Part shown: one piece after another, positions 1-11,812 of the stretch | How the letters are laid out: each line of letters starts with the position of its first letter | Numbering within the stretch: the first letter of the stretch is position 1 | Source: Trichobilharzia szidati | Taxonomy: Eukaryota; Platyhelminthes; Trematoda; Strigeidida; Schistosomatidae | NCBI GenBank assembly: GCA_944472155.2 | Contig: OX235277.1 | Span: forward strand, 10,612,804 to 10,676,803 | Length of the DNA: 64,000 nt | Direction: 5' to 3' | The notes under the pieces: generated by a model | The model's input: the letters and a program-made list of their open reading frames with translations, nothing else | Database searches by the model: none | What the model was told of the DNA's origin: nothing | Made by a program: the position numbers and the translations under genes

Positions 1-1172
1 TTCTTTCTTCCTACATGACCTGCCACATTTAAACGAAACCAATTTTGTCAAATATGCTGATGATCTGACTGTATCACTGCCTATCACTTCTGAGTCTGAC
101 TGCTCCAAACTTAATAGCTTTCTGTTGGACATCAGCATGTGGTCTAAGTCAAATGGTCTTATGTTAAATCCTTCCAAATGTCAGGCAGTTAACTTTACCT
201 TCAACCATCGACGTGACATGCATGAACTAGTTAGTTCCCATGGTTCCTGTAGCATAGATGGTACAGAAATTGAAACCAAATCAAGCATTAAATACCTTGG
301 ATTAGTTCTTTCCTCTGACCTTTCATGGTCATCTCACATTTTATTGGTCTCTAAGAAAATGTTTCGTCTTACCTTCTACATTAAAAAGTTAAGACAACAA
401 GGTATCAGCCAACCTTTAGTTCTGCAATTTTTAAACTCCTGTATTTTACCTGTTGTACTCTATTGTTCTCCATTAATCTTTCTTGGGCTTCTTAAAAAAG
501 ACTATGTCATATTACGAAGTGTATTAAATGCTGTGAGTAGGGCTTGTGGTTTGCCACTGCGTGATCTCGCCAATACCATAGTCGAGAGACACGTAAATTC
601 CTGTAAAAATTGGGCAAAGGCCATACTCTCAGACCCTCTGCACCCTCTTTATTCACAATTATCCCCTTGTATCTCATCAGGTAGGACAAGAAGTCAATAT
701 AAGAAATTATATGCTCGTACCACTAAGTATAAAAATTCTACAATACCGTATTTAGCCCGTATTTTATGTGATGAAGACACTGTTAGACGTGAAACATATA
801 AGTTACTATGTAATTAGCATAGTGAATCGACCCTTTCATTGTTCATCTTTCTGTAATTCTATGGTGTCACCCTTTCTATCGTCTAATTATAACTTTGCTA
901 TTTTTATTTTAGTTGTTATTACTATTATTACTCTAATTTTATACTTTATGCGTATTTCTCTCCTTATCCTATACTGTAATTGCTACATAGCTCCTATAAA
1001 AACGTCTTGTTATCATTATTATGTATTAATTATTCCATTTATCTATTGTTGTTGCCATTTTTGAGTAAATTAGATGCAATACTGTACTGAATGCTGAAAA
1101 TTCCTTGCTGTATCAATAATACTGTTTTTGGAATAAAGCAAAAAAATTATTATTATTATTATTATTACAAAA
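1..1172 (+). mobile_element. CR1-like non-LTR retrotransposon, 3' end
   Basis: The last part of a non-LTR retrotransposon enters from the left edge. It consists of the C-terminal part of the reverse transcriptase reading frame (2-817), about 330 bp of 3' UTR with no open frame, and a terminal run of ATT/TTA triplets at about 1146-1170 preceded by AATAAAG. Ending in a short microsatellite rather than poly(A) is typical of CR1-like elements. The same general family appears on the other strand at 38110-39940. The frame has no stop over its whole visible length, so this copy may be comparatively young. Confidence 0.75.
2..817 (+). CDS. Reverse transcriptase C-terminal part (CR1-like element), 5' end outside window
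   Basis: The frame is open from the window edge to the stop at 815-817, so the true start lies to the left. The catalytic YADD box of reverse transcriptase is at 53-64, in the context FVKYADDLTVSLP. It is followed by the thumb region with the familiar KCQ and IKYLGL signatures (residues KYLGLVLSSDLSW at about 290-330) and a long connection domain. The role is copying element RNA into DNA at the target site. Family assignment to the CR1/jockey side rather than RTE rests on the thumb motif and the triplet-repeat tail; it is recognition by eye, not a database result. Confidence 0.75.
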   Translation, partial: SFFLHDLPHLNETNFVKYADDLTVSLPITSESDCSKLNSFLLDISMWSKSNGLMLNPSKCQAVNFTFNHRRDMHELVSSHGSCSIDGTEIETKSSIKYLGLVLSSDLSWSSHILLVSKKMFRLTFYIKKLRQQGISQPLVLQFLNSCILPVVLYCSPLIFLGLLKKDYVILRSVLNAVSRACGLPLRDLANTIVERHVNSCKNWAKAILSDPLHPLYSQLSPCISSGRTRSQYKKLYARTTKYKNSTIPYLARILCDEDTVRRETYKLLCN

Positions 1173-1447
1173 TAGTATACAGAGTGAAGAAAATAAAAGA
1201 CAGATTCAGCGAAGAAAATTTTCTTTATCGACGAAATCATCTTCAGAGGCTGTACAATCGTATTTATACTTACAAAAATATATAGTGGTCTATTATTGAG
1301 TAATAGGGGGTGACATAATTGATATAATTATTCAGAAGTGGCTTTAGAAGTGAAAATTAGACGTTGAAAATTACGTGGTACTCAACGGCAAAAAGATAGA
1401 AATTTGACAAGGTTAAAATTGCTATTAAGTGAGAATAAAGGTATTTG
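1173..1447. other. No gene seen
   Basis: AT-rich sequence between the CR1-like tail and the foldback repeat. Short open frames here have no recognisable product. A sequence resembling the outermost end of the foldback (GTGAGAATAAAGGTATTTG) lies at about 1430-1448. Confidence 0.5.
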
Positions 1448-1788
1448 AAAATGTTTTATTTACAAGGAACGATTAGTGAAGAGGTTAAGACCAAGGTAGA
1501 ATAAGAGACTGGACAAACTTTTTCTGTATACAGAGTTCAGGGTTGTATTGATGAATTGCTATAGCCTCCACCATACACAAAAGCCGAAACCTGACGCCCT
1601 TTGTACCATTTGGCTTCACTTTGTAGATGATCTTGAAAGACGATTCTGGTGGAGCTACGTGGCCTGAGGAGGCTCTAGCAATTCATCAATACAACCCTGA
1701 ACTCTGTATACAGAAAAATTTTGTCCAGTCTCTTATTCTACCTTGGTCTTAACCTCTTCACTAATCGTTCCTTGTAAATAAAACATTT
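1448..1788. repeat. Long foldback (inverted repeat), about 122-bp arms
   Basis: The left arm at about 1448-1569 is repeated as its reverse complement at about 1667-1788 with only a few mismatches. The loop between them is about 97 bp. The outer few bases of the palindrome (GAGAATAAAGGTATTTG) reappear inverted at about 1900-1922, separated from the right arm by about 110 bp of extra sequence, so the original palindrome was longer and has an insertion in its right side. No open frame spans it. It could be a non-autonomous foldback element or an inverted duplication formed during insertion. A transcript across it would make a near-perfect hairpin. Confidence 0.8.
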
Positions 1789-3414
1789 TTTGATTTTTTC
1801 TTTTAGTTAGCTTTTGCTTTAATAATTAATTCACTATTATCACTCTCATATGCTCCTTTTGTATATTTTCACACCCTCTTCACACTTGTTAAATTGACAC
1901 TCAAATACCTTTATTCTCACTCACAGGCAAACAAGTGGCTGAATAGTTTAGTACGGATGACAAGCATGTAACTTGATTAGTTCTCTTCGATTGGTGTGAT
2001 GTGGGATAAAATATCAGATGGTTATGAGGGAACATAAAAGACAGGTAAAAAGTAGTTTATCTTCGCTAAATCAAATGGCGAAATTCTACACGTTTATGAA
2101 ATGCGTTCTCGCAGATTTTGAAATCAACGGTGATGCACAAGCAGATGTGAATACCGATTTCCTGAATTGTCAATTTGCATGGTTGCTGTTCTAACTAATA
2201 TTTACAATAGCATACATGAAAACGCGACGCATTCGCTGAAATAAGTGTATATTAGATTCGCGAACATGGTGAGCGCATGTCCGAATGCGCTACTCTCCAT
2301 CGAAGAGGCAGGATGATCGCGATTCTCAAGATGTATGATACCCGAAATTCCATGTCGCAAATCGTTTACACACAGAACCCTCACAATACGGCTTTGATAC
2401 TGAGTTCTTACAAATTCCACCAGAGGCTGAGAAGTTGGAATCTTTGGAGGAAAACAAATGTCAATGAAAATGAGGGACACTCTGCAAGATATCTACAATG
2501 TCCTTTTTTTCTTTCTGTCGACTTCTTAAATTTCCATTACACCTAATCAGATGAACTTGAAACTTATGATGGAATCAAGTAAGAACCCTAAATACCTCAT
2601 AGATAGATATTCAAAATGTAAATAAAACGATAGATAGAAATCTTTTGGCGAGAATTGGGTTATCGACAGCGGTGATTCCTTACCGCCAAGCTCCACATAC
2701 ATGAGTGAATCTCAACAGTTTGAACTGGCGTGCAGGTGTGATGTCAGCTGATGCATGGTAAATCCCGATTAATAAATTAAAGTGGATATCTATCCCTTAT
2801 TATTCATACTTGATATAAATTCCTGATTGTCTATACATTCTGATGGAAGGACTAAGAAATGTTTTACAACTGTTTAACAAAACACTCATAAACACGTCAT
2901 TGTATACTGCATATGCACAAATATTTTCATATTCAGTTATCTACGATCATCAACATCCAGTTGAACGTAATCTGATGAAAAGTACACTCTGTTAAAAGTG
3001 TACAACTAAAATAGACCAACATCTGAAAGTGTAAATATCAACTGGTGCACAACCCACATCTATGTCACAGCTTTGCTATAGATTGGAAACAATCCCGATG
3101 CTTTCTCATTCTTATGAGTATCAATATTTCACACATATCTCTGCTATGGAATTCATCTAATGTAAACATCACTCTCCAAAATTGACGAAGCATCTCATGT
3201 TCACAAACACAATTACCATGCAAGTTATCAACAGAGAGAAGTTGACATCTACCCTCATGAACTCCTCTACATCAATGACATTACTACTTAACCGATATTC
3301 AGAGTAGATGAACAGTAAATTAGGCATCTACCAAATATCGAATAATACCCAGCCGACCTAATGAACACAAATAAACCACAATCACATTATAATGCACATC
3401 ACAAGAAAACATAC

Positions 3415-3490
3415 CTGAAGCCTGTACAACCTGGTCGCCCATTACCACAACTGAAAATACCAACATCGTGAGCAACGTAGAAGTGTGCAT
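3415..3490 (-). CDS. Signal-peptide exon of a secreted cysteine-rich protein, unit A1 (orphan)
   Basis: A 76-nt first coding exon. The ATG is at 3490-3488; the exon encodes 25 residues starting MHTSTLLT, then a hydrophobic core and a polar end at VVQAS, plus the first base of a glycine codon. It is followed by a donor site GTATG at 3414. The composition is a classic N-terminal secretion signal. The same exon with identical length and phase occurs at 30345-30420 and 49684-49759. No cysteine-rich partner exon exists to its left within the window: the unit breaks at about 1922 and retroelement sequence follows. Either the partner lies beyond the left edge or this is a broken gene. Confidence 0.65.
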
Positions 3491-3516
3491 ATTTGGATTA
3501 TTATTGCCATAGTGTG

Positions 3517-3545
3517 AAGGGGAAAGCCATTATATATTCCCCACT
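3517..3545 (-). promoter_or_regulatory. TATA-type core promoter of the knottin gene, unit A1
   Basis: On the minus strand, a TATATAAT sequence lies about 45 nt upstream of the ATG, inside an imperfect palindrome GGGGAA...TTTCCCC. The block is conserved in units B and C, and high conservation extends about 60 bp further upstream. Confidence 0.5.
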
Positions 3546-6039
3546 GTATCCAAATGGTGGACATATCTATGCCATTGTGTTCACACATGAATGAAGATTG
3601 TTCACACTGGAACATGAGTAAACATTTTCTTATTCACAGGGATTAGTGGAAACGTAGTCAGTGTAGTGAGATCAATGAGAAGAACACGAGTATTCGTCAC
3701 GTAATTTATGGTAATTGAATGTAACATTGAGGATATACACAGAGTCCGTGAGTAGTTGTATTGTGAGCATTGTGGAATACACCAAGTCGAATAATACAAT
3801 TCTATTTCAATAGTTGTTTGCGCTCACACATTAGTTCCACTTCTTCAATGCACATGATCATACTGACTGTTCGAATTATTATTTTCATTTTCTATTCGAA
3901 TGAATGTGGCTAAAATATGGTTGACGCCCTGGCGATAATCTCGCTGGAAATAATAACAAAAATATATGGAACTAGTTGTTACACGTAAACGAATAATGTA
4001 ACAGAATTATGAATAATTTGATTTCCATGTTACATGTGGAATATTGTACGAAAATGAAGAGGAGAGAGGAACCAGTTGTGCGTTGACGAAGTGAGATCGA
4101 CAACACTTGCTGTATGTAACACTTCAAATTGAATACAAACCTTTCCGTAATTTAGAATTCACACCTGTGTTAATTCCTTTCTCATACTAAAGTAAAGTTT
4201 GTATTTACAGCGTAGTCAAACATGAAAGATTGACCATGAATCACATTTCAGATGAGTGTAGAAATCCTGACGTTTCTATAAGACAGCATTCCAAATAATT
4301 TGAAGTCTACGAAACCTTTCAAATCATTATAGAGTTGGGTTTATGTATCAGTCAGCTGTTTGAACATTATGTAGAAGAAGATTCAAGTACGAGTGGTTGC
4401 TCTGCATAGCCCAGGACAAAAAACACAGTCATTCCCCACATTCTCCGAAAGGAAGCGACTAAAAATTCAAAGATTTTTCACTGGTCAAGGAATACACTCT
4501 TCAATATCTTACTCATCATCATCAACAGCTGCATGCGCACAATAGTCAAACAGTAATTGTTATCTGCAAGACAACTAATAAAATCCACTTAGCAATAGTC
4601 ATAACTTGTGCATATGTCAAAACTCACAAACTTCATAATTAGTAATTGAATTGGAAGTCATGAAATGTGAGGGATTCCTTTGTACAACTGTATTAGTCAA
4701 CAAGTGATATGAGGAATGGACGCCTGCAGGATGGATGTTCAGAGATGCAATCTATGTCGTGTAGAGTATTTATGAATTTGCTGTTGTAATGCCTGCCGGC
4801 TTAAAAATAATACGTGAGAATTTGATTGCATGCAAAGAAATTTGTCAGTCTTGAGCAATTCATTACAGCATTTTTCTTTGAATCATTTAGCAACTAGTGG
4901 CTTCAGAGTGTTTATTCGGTAGTCGATAGATGACAGATAGATTTTGTCACTTGAACATTGTTTTCTTGCTTCCTCAGGTTTTTCAATTTCGTATTCGTTC
5001 AATTCGCTACTTCAACCATTTTCACGCAAACTTGTAGATACTCTGGAGCAGCTAAACTTATAATCCTGATGGAACGACTGATAGAACTGCTCCAGATGAT
5101 GATTTCACTGTATGTCTGTGAGAGATTTTGTCTCGTCTGGTCACTGTTTATTCCAATTTCGAAATCTCACCTCTATACATTTGCGATCCCAGCTGAAGCT
5201 CATCACTGTTATACGTCTTCACAAATGATAATCTGATAATGTCGAATATTGCTTGATACGGAATTGTGATCTACGCAATGCGTTCGTATTTTCAGTGGCT
5301 TCGTGTCAAGAGATACGATAAATCAATTTTTCGCATTTGTCACCTTCCAGTTTCTTATGAACATATTTCACTGTTAATTTCTTGTGCCATATACAGACTC
5401 ACGCGCATCCTCATTCACATGTTGCCAACACCAATCTGTCAATCTTTAGCCAGACGCTGAACCATATTCATCCTGTACTAAATAGAAGTGAAAACAGTGG
5501 ATTTCGAAAGGAGCCCTGTGCATGTCCTCTTCACGAATCGACTATTGTTAACCATATAACAATGCAGAAGTGGTTGGCTTTTTACTGATCTCACTCAGAA
5601 GCACTTACAGATAATGAATTTATTCGGGTCAATCCTACAAACCTCAGCAATTGTAAGCGTCTTTCTTTCCACTTGCCTGTTGATAGCACTCATGGTCTTG
5701 ACAGAATCCGTATTCACCTATTTAGTTGTGTGTTCACTTGATCGTCCATGTAATTTCACTACGAGTATTTCTCAATATTTTGCCTACTCAACAGCCTCTG
5801 GTAACGACATTCCAAATTGATGTTCTCGTTATGGTTTGCAGTTCTTATGTGATTTCACTGTGTGGATATCTGTCATTGCAGTAGCATTAGAAGCTGAATT
5901 CACTCGTTCTCAAAACAAGTGAATAATTCTTTCCTTGTAAAACTGAGCCTATGAATAATATCTAATTCCTATTACTCGCTATCTGAGTCATATTTACCAG
6001 CAATCATAGATATTCCGGACATGCGAACGTGAAAAGAAA

Positions 6040-6385
6040 GAGTCCAGGGGATGGTTGTGTGAGATGTTGTCTCCTCCAGTCACTTAGATCATTTCACGAG
6101 GACCTTTCTGAGTCTCTCTAGTTCACCATCAATTGTACTACAGGCGCATGCTCCAATTATTTTTGAGGAGAAGCAGTTGATACGTTTTCTCTTTCCTATG
6201 AAAGGTACCCAAATATGAAAATTCGTGTATTTACTACTGCATATTGGTTTCCTGTAGATCAATCTTCAAACAGAACAGTCAGATCTCCTTTTTAGAAGAA
6301 AATACAAAAAAACTGGAATTCTGATATCAACTCTCATTGTGTTGTGAAATGGATAGCACCATAGTAGCAGCTATAGTATAGCAGC
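6040..6385 (-). pseudogene. Penelope-like element relic at the end of unit A1
   Basis: This matches the lower-coordinate part of the Penelope relic in unit B (33700-33990). Read on the minus strand with stops and frameshifts, it preserves the region just after the reverse transcriptase core: a fragment resembling the conserved LPFLD-type motif, a YRKP-like motif and a TIDDEL-like motif. It has no coding capacity left. Because it ends both A1 and B it was present before the unit duplicated. Confidence 0.55.
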
Positions 6386-8620
6386 CACCCTGACTGACTT
6401 AGCCAAATTAATCAGAACTGATGAACAAACAACAAGTCGAGAAATCAAGTAAAAGATGGTGATGTGATAATTGTATTCCGAGATCGCTCTTTATTTTTCT
6501 GATTGTTGTTGTTATTCAGTCTTGCTTAAAATCAAAATCTTCCCAAAAGACCAGTTATCCTGTTAAGTGTACTTTGCTTATGTATCCTTAAGTAATTCCA
6601 CTTATGCGAATCCATGACAGGATACAAAATTCGATTTAATTATACCACCTATATCGCAAGTCAGTTACCCAGATTATCTGACAGGGTGTGGGGTAAAGTT
6701 TTACTTGATGAATTTCAGCTTAGCTTACTTTAAATCACGCTTCTATGGATATTGTTCGACTATTAAAACAAAAGAATGCACGGAAAGTAGATTGATAATG
6801 CCGGTTGGAAATCTCAGTTATGTTTGTATTTCACAAAGTAACCATTTCTTCAAAAAACGTTTAGCATATCGTCCTGATAAGACCTTTGACCAAGTCAATA
6901 TATTCTCTATATGCCCCAACATCAGTGAGGTCTATCATCGTGTGAATTTCCACCAAATGAGAAAAAACTTTGACCCATCACCATGTATTACAGGTTGTGT
7001 CAGTCAGTCTGTTGATGTACCCGTGAAAAATTCATCCAACTTTCAGTCATGTTGAATCTTAAGCTCTCAGAGGAGAGAAATATTCTGAGTGAGAATATGA
7101 ACCACTACAGAGATAGTGGAAGAAAGCAGAAGCTGTTCAGTGCCATGAACAAAGGAGTGAATTTGAGAACCAAGTATGGAAAAATATATATATTTTTTAT
7201 ACATATTGGCAATCACAGCTTAATTGAAGATATAGCGATTGAACTGTCATTGTTTCCTATAGGAATATTCAGTTTTAGCCGAAAGATATTCAAGTGCGAT
7301 ATCGATATGACTTTGTGGATAACAGTGAAAGCTGAGACACATGCCAGTATATAAGTGACTTCTTTTCTTTAGATGTCATTGTGGCTGTCAGTTGTGTTCC
7401 TTTTTCCTTTTAGATGTTATGTGTCATTGGCTCGTATTAAGGAAATGCTACTGAAGTGATATTCTGATTGATACCTAGACTTTCAGTGAGAGCAAATATA
7501 CACGAGTCAGAAATAAAAAGACTGCAGCTTAATAACCTTATTAAAACGTATAAATGTTTAAAGAAATTCTATCTAATAGAATATAAAGGAAGTGATTGTA
7601 GTAATCTTAATTAAATGAGCTGAGCAATACTCACAAATGATAATATACGAAAACGAAATACTTAGACAATTTACTTACGTCATTCGATTTGTGCGCAGGA
7701 CTTGTGCTTATTACAGCACTAGTATGCAGCCTATCCTGGGACTCTTTGACAGTACCCACCACTGACATCATTTGAGATAGAATTCTAAATCCTCCGGTAA
7801 CGAAAGAAGCTCTTTGGCTATTCGAACACTAGGTGGGAACCCAGTGTCTCGTGCGACCTTAACTTCTGGAAATTTGTGGCATGCAGAGACATCAACAGCT
7901 TAACACTTTTACGAGTATTTGGCTTAACATCCAAACAGGCAGACCTGATGGGCGTGGTATTCATTTTCTCCCGATTAGTCATAACCAGTAGGATACAGAT
8001 TGTCATAAGTGAGGACAGGCTTCGGCAAAGAACATCTATTAGCAATACTGTTATATACCACTATGTGAGAGAAGGAAAACATCGCAGGCCGTTGGATTCC
8101 GTCACTGTAGTTGAACAATCAATGGACTTGCTTAGTTACGTAGAGGTTAAGATTTCAACTTCGACTGATGTCATGGGAGTGTGCTGGAAAAAATCTTAGT
8201 AACTGGATGAAACAGCATTCTCTTACTCCTTGATTCTCCAGTGTGATTCTACTAGGCATCGATTTGTGACGATAAATGAAACCAGCGAATTTCCTGCAAC
8301 TCAGTATATATTTATCTTTACATATATATTCAAGTAAATCAGAGACAGAACATTTAATGCTGTATTCAATTAATATATATATATATATAATCAATATATA
8401 TATTTATACGGTAAGCGACCATTTGACCACCGAACCACTGACACATATTGAAGTATATATTTAATTTGATTCAGCGAATTCCTATCCTTCTATAGAATGT
8501 AACAGTTTGTTTACCGAACATATGGAAAAAGTAGTTCAACGTCTTGTTAATTAGCTAGAATTTGCCTGTGGAACTGAAAGAGGATGTCAAATTAAGAAAG
8601 AACACACTGGTATTTTAATT
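6386..8620. other. No recognised gene; two overlapping unassigned frames and a TA repeat
   Basis: Two plus-strand open frames, 6705-7055 (116 codons, starting MMNFSLAY) and 7049-7354 (101 codons), overlap by 7 bases in different frames. Neither resembles a known family, and there is no splice context that convinces me, so they are recorded only as unassigned. A TA-rich microsatellite lies at about 8372-8405. The rest shows nothing. Confidence 0.4.
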
Positions 8621-8815
8621 GGTCCCAGTGGCTGAATGGTATACGAGCTTGCCTTGTTACCGGAAGGTTCTGGGTTCGAAACCCAGTGGGGGTGCGTACT
8701 ACCGATGATTCCCAGACTAGGGTGAAACAGCAGCTGTCCAGTACTCCCTGGTTTTCAATGGTTCTTTAACTGATATCAATCCGTGGCTAACTCGTAAAAT
8801 TTTAACTGATTAAAA
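8621..8815 (+). mobile_element. tRNA-derived SINE with hammerhead-like motif (copy 1)
   Basis: This begins with a tRNA-like head: box A TGGCTGAATGGT at 8629-8640 and box B GGTTCGAAACC at 8673-8683, the internal RNA polymerase III promoter. Right after box B comes a hammerhead-like fold (8696-8744), then a conserved tail containing CTCCCTGGTTTTCAATGG. At least six other copies in the window share this order. The arrangement resembles the schistosome Sm-alpha family; the assignment is by recognition of the hammerhead segment. Confidence 0.75.
8696..8744 (+). ncRNA. Degenerate hammerhead ribozyme motif in SINE copy 1
   Basis: Stem I GTACT (8696-8700) pairs with AGTAC downstream. A core-like CCGATGA replaces CTGATGA, stem II is TCCC/GGG-like, and the GAAAC strand is present. 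A tiny stem III (ACAGC/GCTGT) is followed by GTC and the stem I return strand. The core U to C change and the T-T mismatch at the base of stem II suggest lost or weak activity. Confidence 0.55.
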
Positions 8816-9124
8816 TGCTCATTGAAATTTTCAAAAGAATGGATACTGAACAAAGGGTAGTCTTTTCGATTACTTTATCATCAGGCTCTACAGTTATATA
8901 TATATACATTATAGTGAATGAATGAATTAGTGTTATGAACAACATTAAAGGAGTTTAAATAACATCAAATAATTAATAATATCAAGAGATGACAGCTCAG
9001 AAGCGTCAAAATAACACTGAACTGAATGTCAAAATATTAGGAAAGATAATATTACAGTATTAGGGGCTGAACTTGCTTTTTCTGAACACAGAGCACTGGT
9101 TGTTTGAGTTGAATTGCAATGGCC

Positions 9125-9400
9125 TCCGCCGTTTTGAGCATGTGGTACGTCGATTTTTCACAGCGTGTGGATAACCTGGGAGCACTGGGCAGCTGTTTCG
9201 TCCAGTTTGGAGCTCTTCATCAGTACGCACCCACCGTGGTTCGAACCCAGGAACTTCTGGCTACAAGGTGAGCTCTTATACCATTAAGCTCCTAGGACCT
9301 GATCCAATGGCTCATGGATTCTAACTTCTGCCAATTCACGACACAGCGCAACCGCTAGCCAATGTCTTCGGCGAGTATATGTCCTCTCACCCGACCTTCT
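9125..9400 (-). mobile_element. tRNA-derived SINE with hammerhead-like motif (copy 2, reverse)
   Basis: Reverse-complement copy of the same SINE. It has box B GGTTCGAACC near 9237-9247, box A-like sequence near 9275-9290, and the hammerhead segment at 9182-9226. Upstream of box A it retains the family's leader (GAATTGGCAGAAGTTAGAATC-like). Confidence 0.7.
9182..9226 (-). ncRNA. Hammerhead-like motif in SINE copy 2
   Basis: Stem I GTACTG pairs with CAGTGC with one wobble. The core strand reads ATGAAGA where CUGANGA is expected. Stem II closes with a G-C pair, the GAAAC strand is intact, and the cleavage triplet is GCC instead of GUC. It keeps a better stem II than copy 1. Confidence 0.5.
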
Positions 9401-11812
9401 GTACCCTACTGGTCATGACTTTTTACTAGAAACCCAGGTAACTACCTACCTCAATATAGTAAGTTGTTATAATCCGAGGAGGAGTACCGAGTGTCAATTC
9501 AGAAAGTCAGTGAAATTTGATACCGTTTCAGACAGTTTTAGTCTAAACATTCTCCTGTTAAGGTAAATCAACTTTCTATTAACTGCATAGATAGCGGTCT
9601 TGTGTCTCTGTTTTTCTCTTCTTTGAAATCACAATTTTTCAACCAAAATTAAACAACATTGATTTATCACTAGTAACCAAGTTGATTTGCATGACCAATT
9701 TCAGATGGCTGATCTTTCACATAACTCTCAGTCCTAATAGCAACTGATGTTCACGGGTGTGTATGATATTCATCTACTCATAATAGTGAGTTATATCTGC
9801 AACCGATTTATGTTAGTACTAGAATGGTGTAGCCTAAACTACTAAAAGTCTTGTGTTCCAGGGAAATTCTGAACAAAATAACAGTTGATAACTGATGTAC
9901 ACACGAGGCATTTATGTTACGAATATTCGGCTGGAAAACTGTACTGCTGTCTTTGTCATGTCTCTTTTGAAAAAAAAAATTTTACTCAAAAAATCAGCAT
10001 TTCCTATCAAAAATAAAGGTAAGTACTCAATATATATACATATATATGTGTATATGTACTCAATGTCTTTCTTCTCATCTGTATTTGTGACTGTTTCCTT
10101 ATTTCTTCTGCATGCAGTTTATGTTTGCCGCGAACGTTGCCTTTACCTGATTCAACTTGACCCTATTTAATATTAAAAGCTGGTGTGAAGAAGGCAGAAA
10201 CCAGCTATTCCTCAGTTTACAGTTATTTTCACTTGAAAGACTCAACCATCTAACAACTAATTTCCATTATTTGATATAGATTTAATTTTTGAAGTTGTAC
10301 AAGTCATTTTCAGGAAATACCAAATGATTACTGGTGTTTAGTAGAAAAGATACTTCGGCATTGGTTTCCACTTACCAGGTTTGAGATAGATTGAGTGTTC
10401 ATTAGTCTTCTTCGTGGCGAAACAAAGTTTATTGAGCTCGACAGGAATTTCAGACTCCGCTGTAAAGTGGCCCGGAACAAACACATGAAAAATTGGATAG
10501 CTACCTTGAACGTGAAATAACTCTGAACATATGCTCGTGTGGAATGCAAATTCAGATGTCCCAGTATTTCAAGCAGACAGTCATTTATGACTAGTGTTTC
10601 TCATCAAATGAACATGCTATCACGTGTGTACTCTGGCAAAACGATGCATATATACCTGCATGCATGGGCGTAGTGCTGTTGGTAATTGATGTAATCGGGT
10701 GACTAGATTTCAAATAAGCCGACGGCGGTTGACTTGGTAATGGCGTCAGTAAAAAATGCAGACAAAATTTAAGCCTATGAACGACGACAGGGTGACATTA
10801 ACTGATGAACACTGAGGCTGATTCCTATCTGATTACAAAAAATTGGATCGGGTCTGTTTGTACATTTCTAATTTCTACTTCGGAAAGCGTACTCTGACCA
10901 CCTAGCATAATTATGATTGCAATATTTTATCAAAATGAGAATAACCTGCATACGAATAAAATTAGAATTACTTATGTTATAAGTTGGTATAAGTAACAGT
11001 CTGAAATGTGACGTACTACCAAATCCTGTATGTAATTTAAATTGTTTTCGTTTACGAACATTTCAACATCAATTTTAGGTAAAAATCGAAGGCGAAAACT
11101 TGGTAGATACGGTTGTGTTTTTTAATCTTTCCTTATGTGCCAACTAGATGAAAGGGTTTCTAAAGCAAGTCACAATTTACGTCATAGGAAAACGTATTTA
11201 GCTGGTTAAAGTAATGAATATCAGCTTTCATTTCCTGTCAAGAGGATCTCCTCAACAGAACGTTCTGGTCCGCGCCTGACTTGTCACTACCCCCTCATAA
11301 TGGTATTTTTCGACGGTCTACCCCGGTGATGTCATTCAGATGTGTCCTCAGGATCCACCCAACCCATCTTTAATTTCTTCTAGTCAAATCTAGTAACCAC
11401 AACCTCCATATTATTCGTTCCGCGTAGACCAAAGGCAAAGCAAACCATCAGAATTGATCGTCCTAAGTACTAAATTTGTTTCGGACCAAATCGAAGTTCG
11501 AGATGATTGCTTAACTAGCTATGGATCGTGCACGAACGAACGCACGTGACACGACGGCGTGTCGAATGACATGGATGCTTGGCCATATGCCTTCAGTCAA
11601 ACAAGTCGACTTAAATATTCGGGGTCAGCATTCAATGTTCATTGATTAATGCTGTGGTTAATAACTCTGGGGAATTAACTATCGCTATAAATGATATCAT
11701 CCACGTGTGTTCGATTGTCTTCATGGGAATGAATCCCTCCACTGAGAGCTAAACTTGTTATCGAATTATTCTTGCAGCTTCCATTCATTGTGCACATTTC
11801 AGTGAGTAGCAA
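9401..11812. other. No gene seen
   Basis: A TA-rich microsatellite at about 10029-10055 and scattered short frames (for example 9895-10170) without recognisable product. Confidence 0.45.

Larger units (their letters stand above)
1922..6385. repeat. Duplicated unit A1 (signal-exon half of the knottin repeat)
   Basis: This stretch matches unit B over about 29545-33990, and its part near 3090-4080 matches unit C at about 49340-50331. It starts abruptly beside the foldback repeat and ends in a Penelope relic. It contains one signal-peptide exon (3415-3490) with promoter, but the cysteine-rich exon that should lie about 1-2 kb to the left is absent. Unit A1 also retains about 700 bp (2590-3300) that unit B has lost. 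Other open frames inside (for example 4958-5236 and 5266-5460) have counterparts in unit B, but no recognisable product. Confidence 0.8.

Noticed and set aside
8372..8405. CRISPR-like or origin-like repeat
   Set aside because: It is a simple TA microsatellite with no spacers; the same kind of run occurs at 10029-10055.
11240..11480. Possible retroelement fragment (GC-richer patch)
   Set aside because: The patch differs in composition from its surroundings, but no reading frame on either strand gave a recognisable RT, integrase or endonuclease motif.
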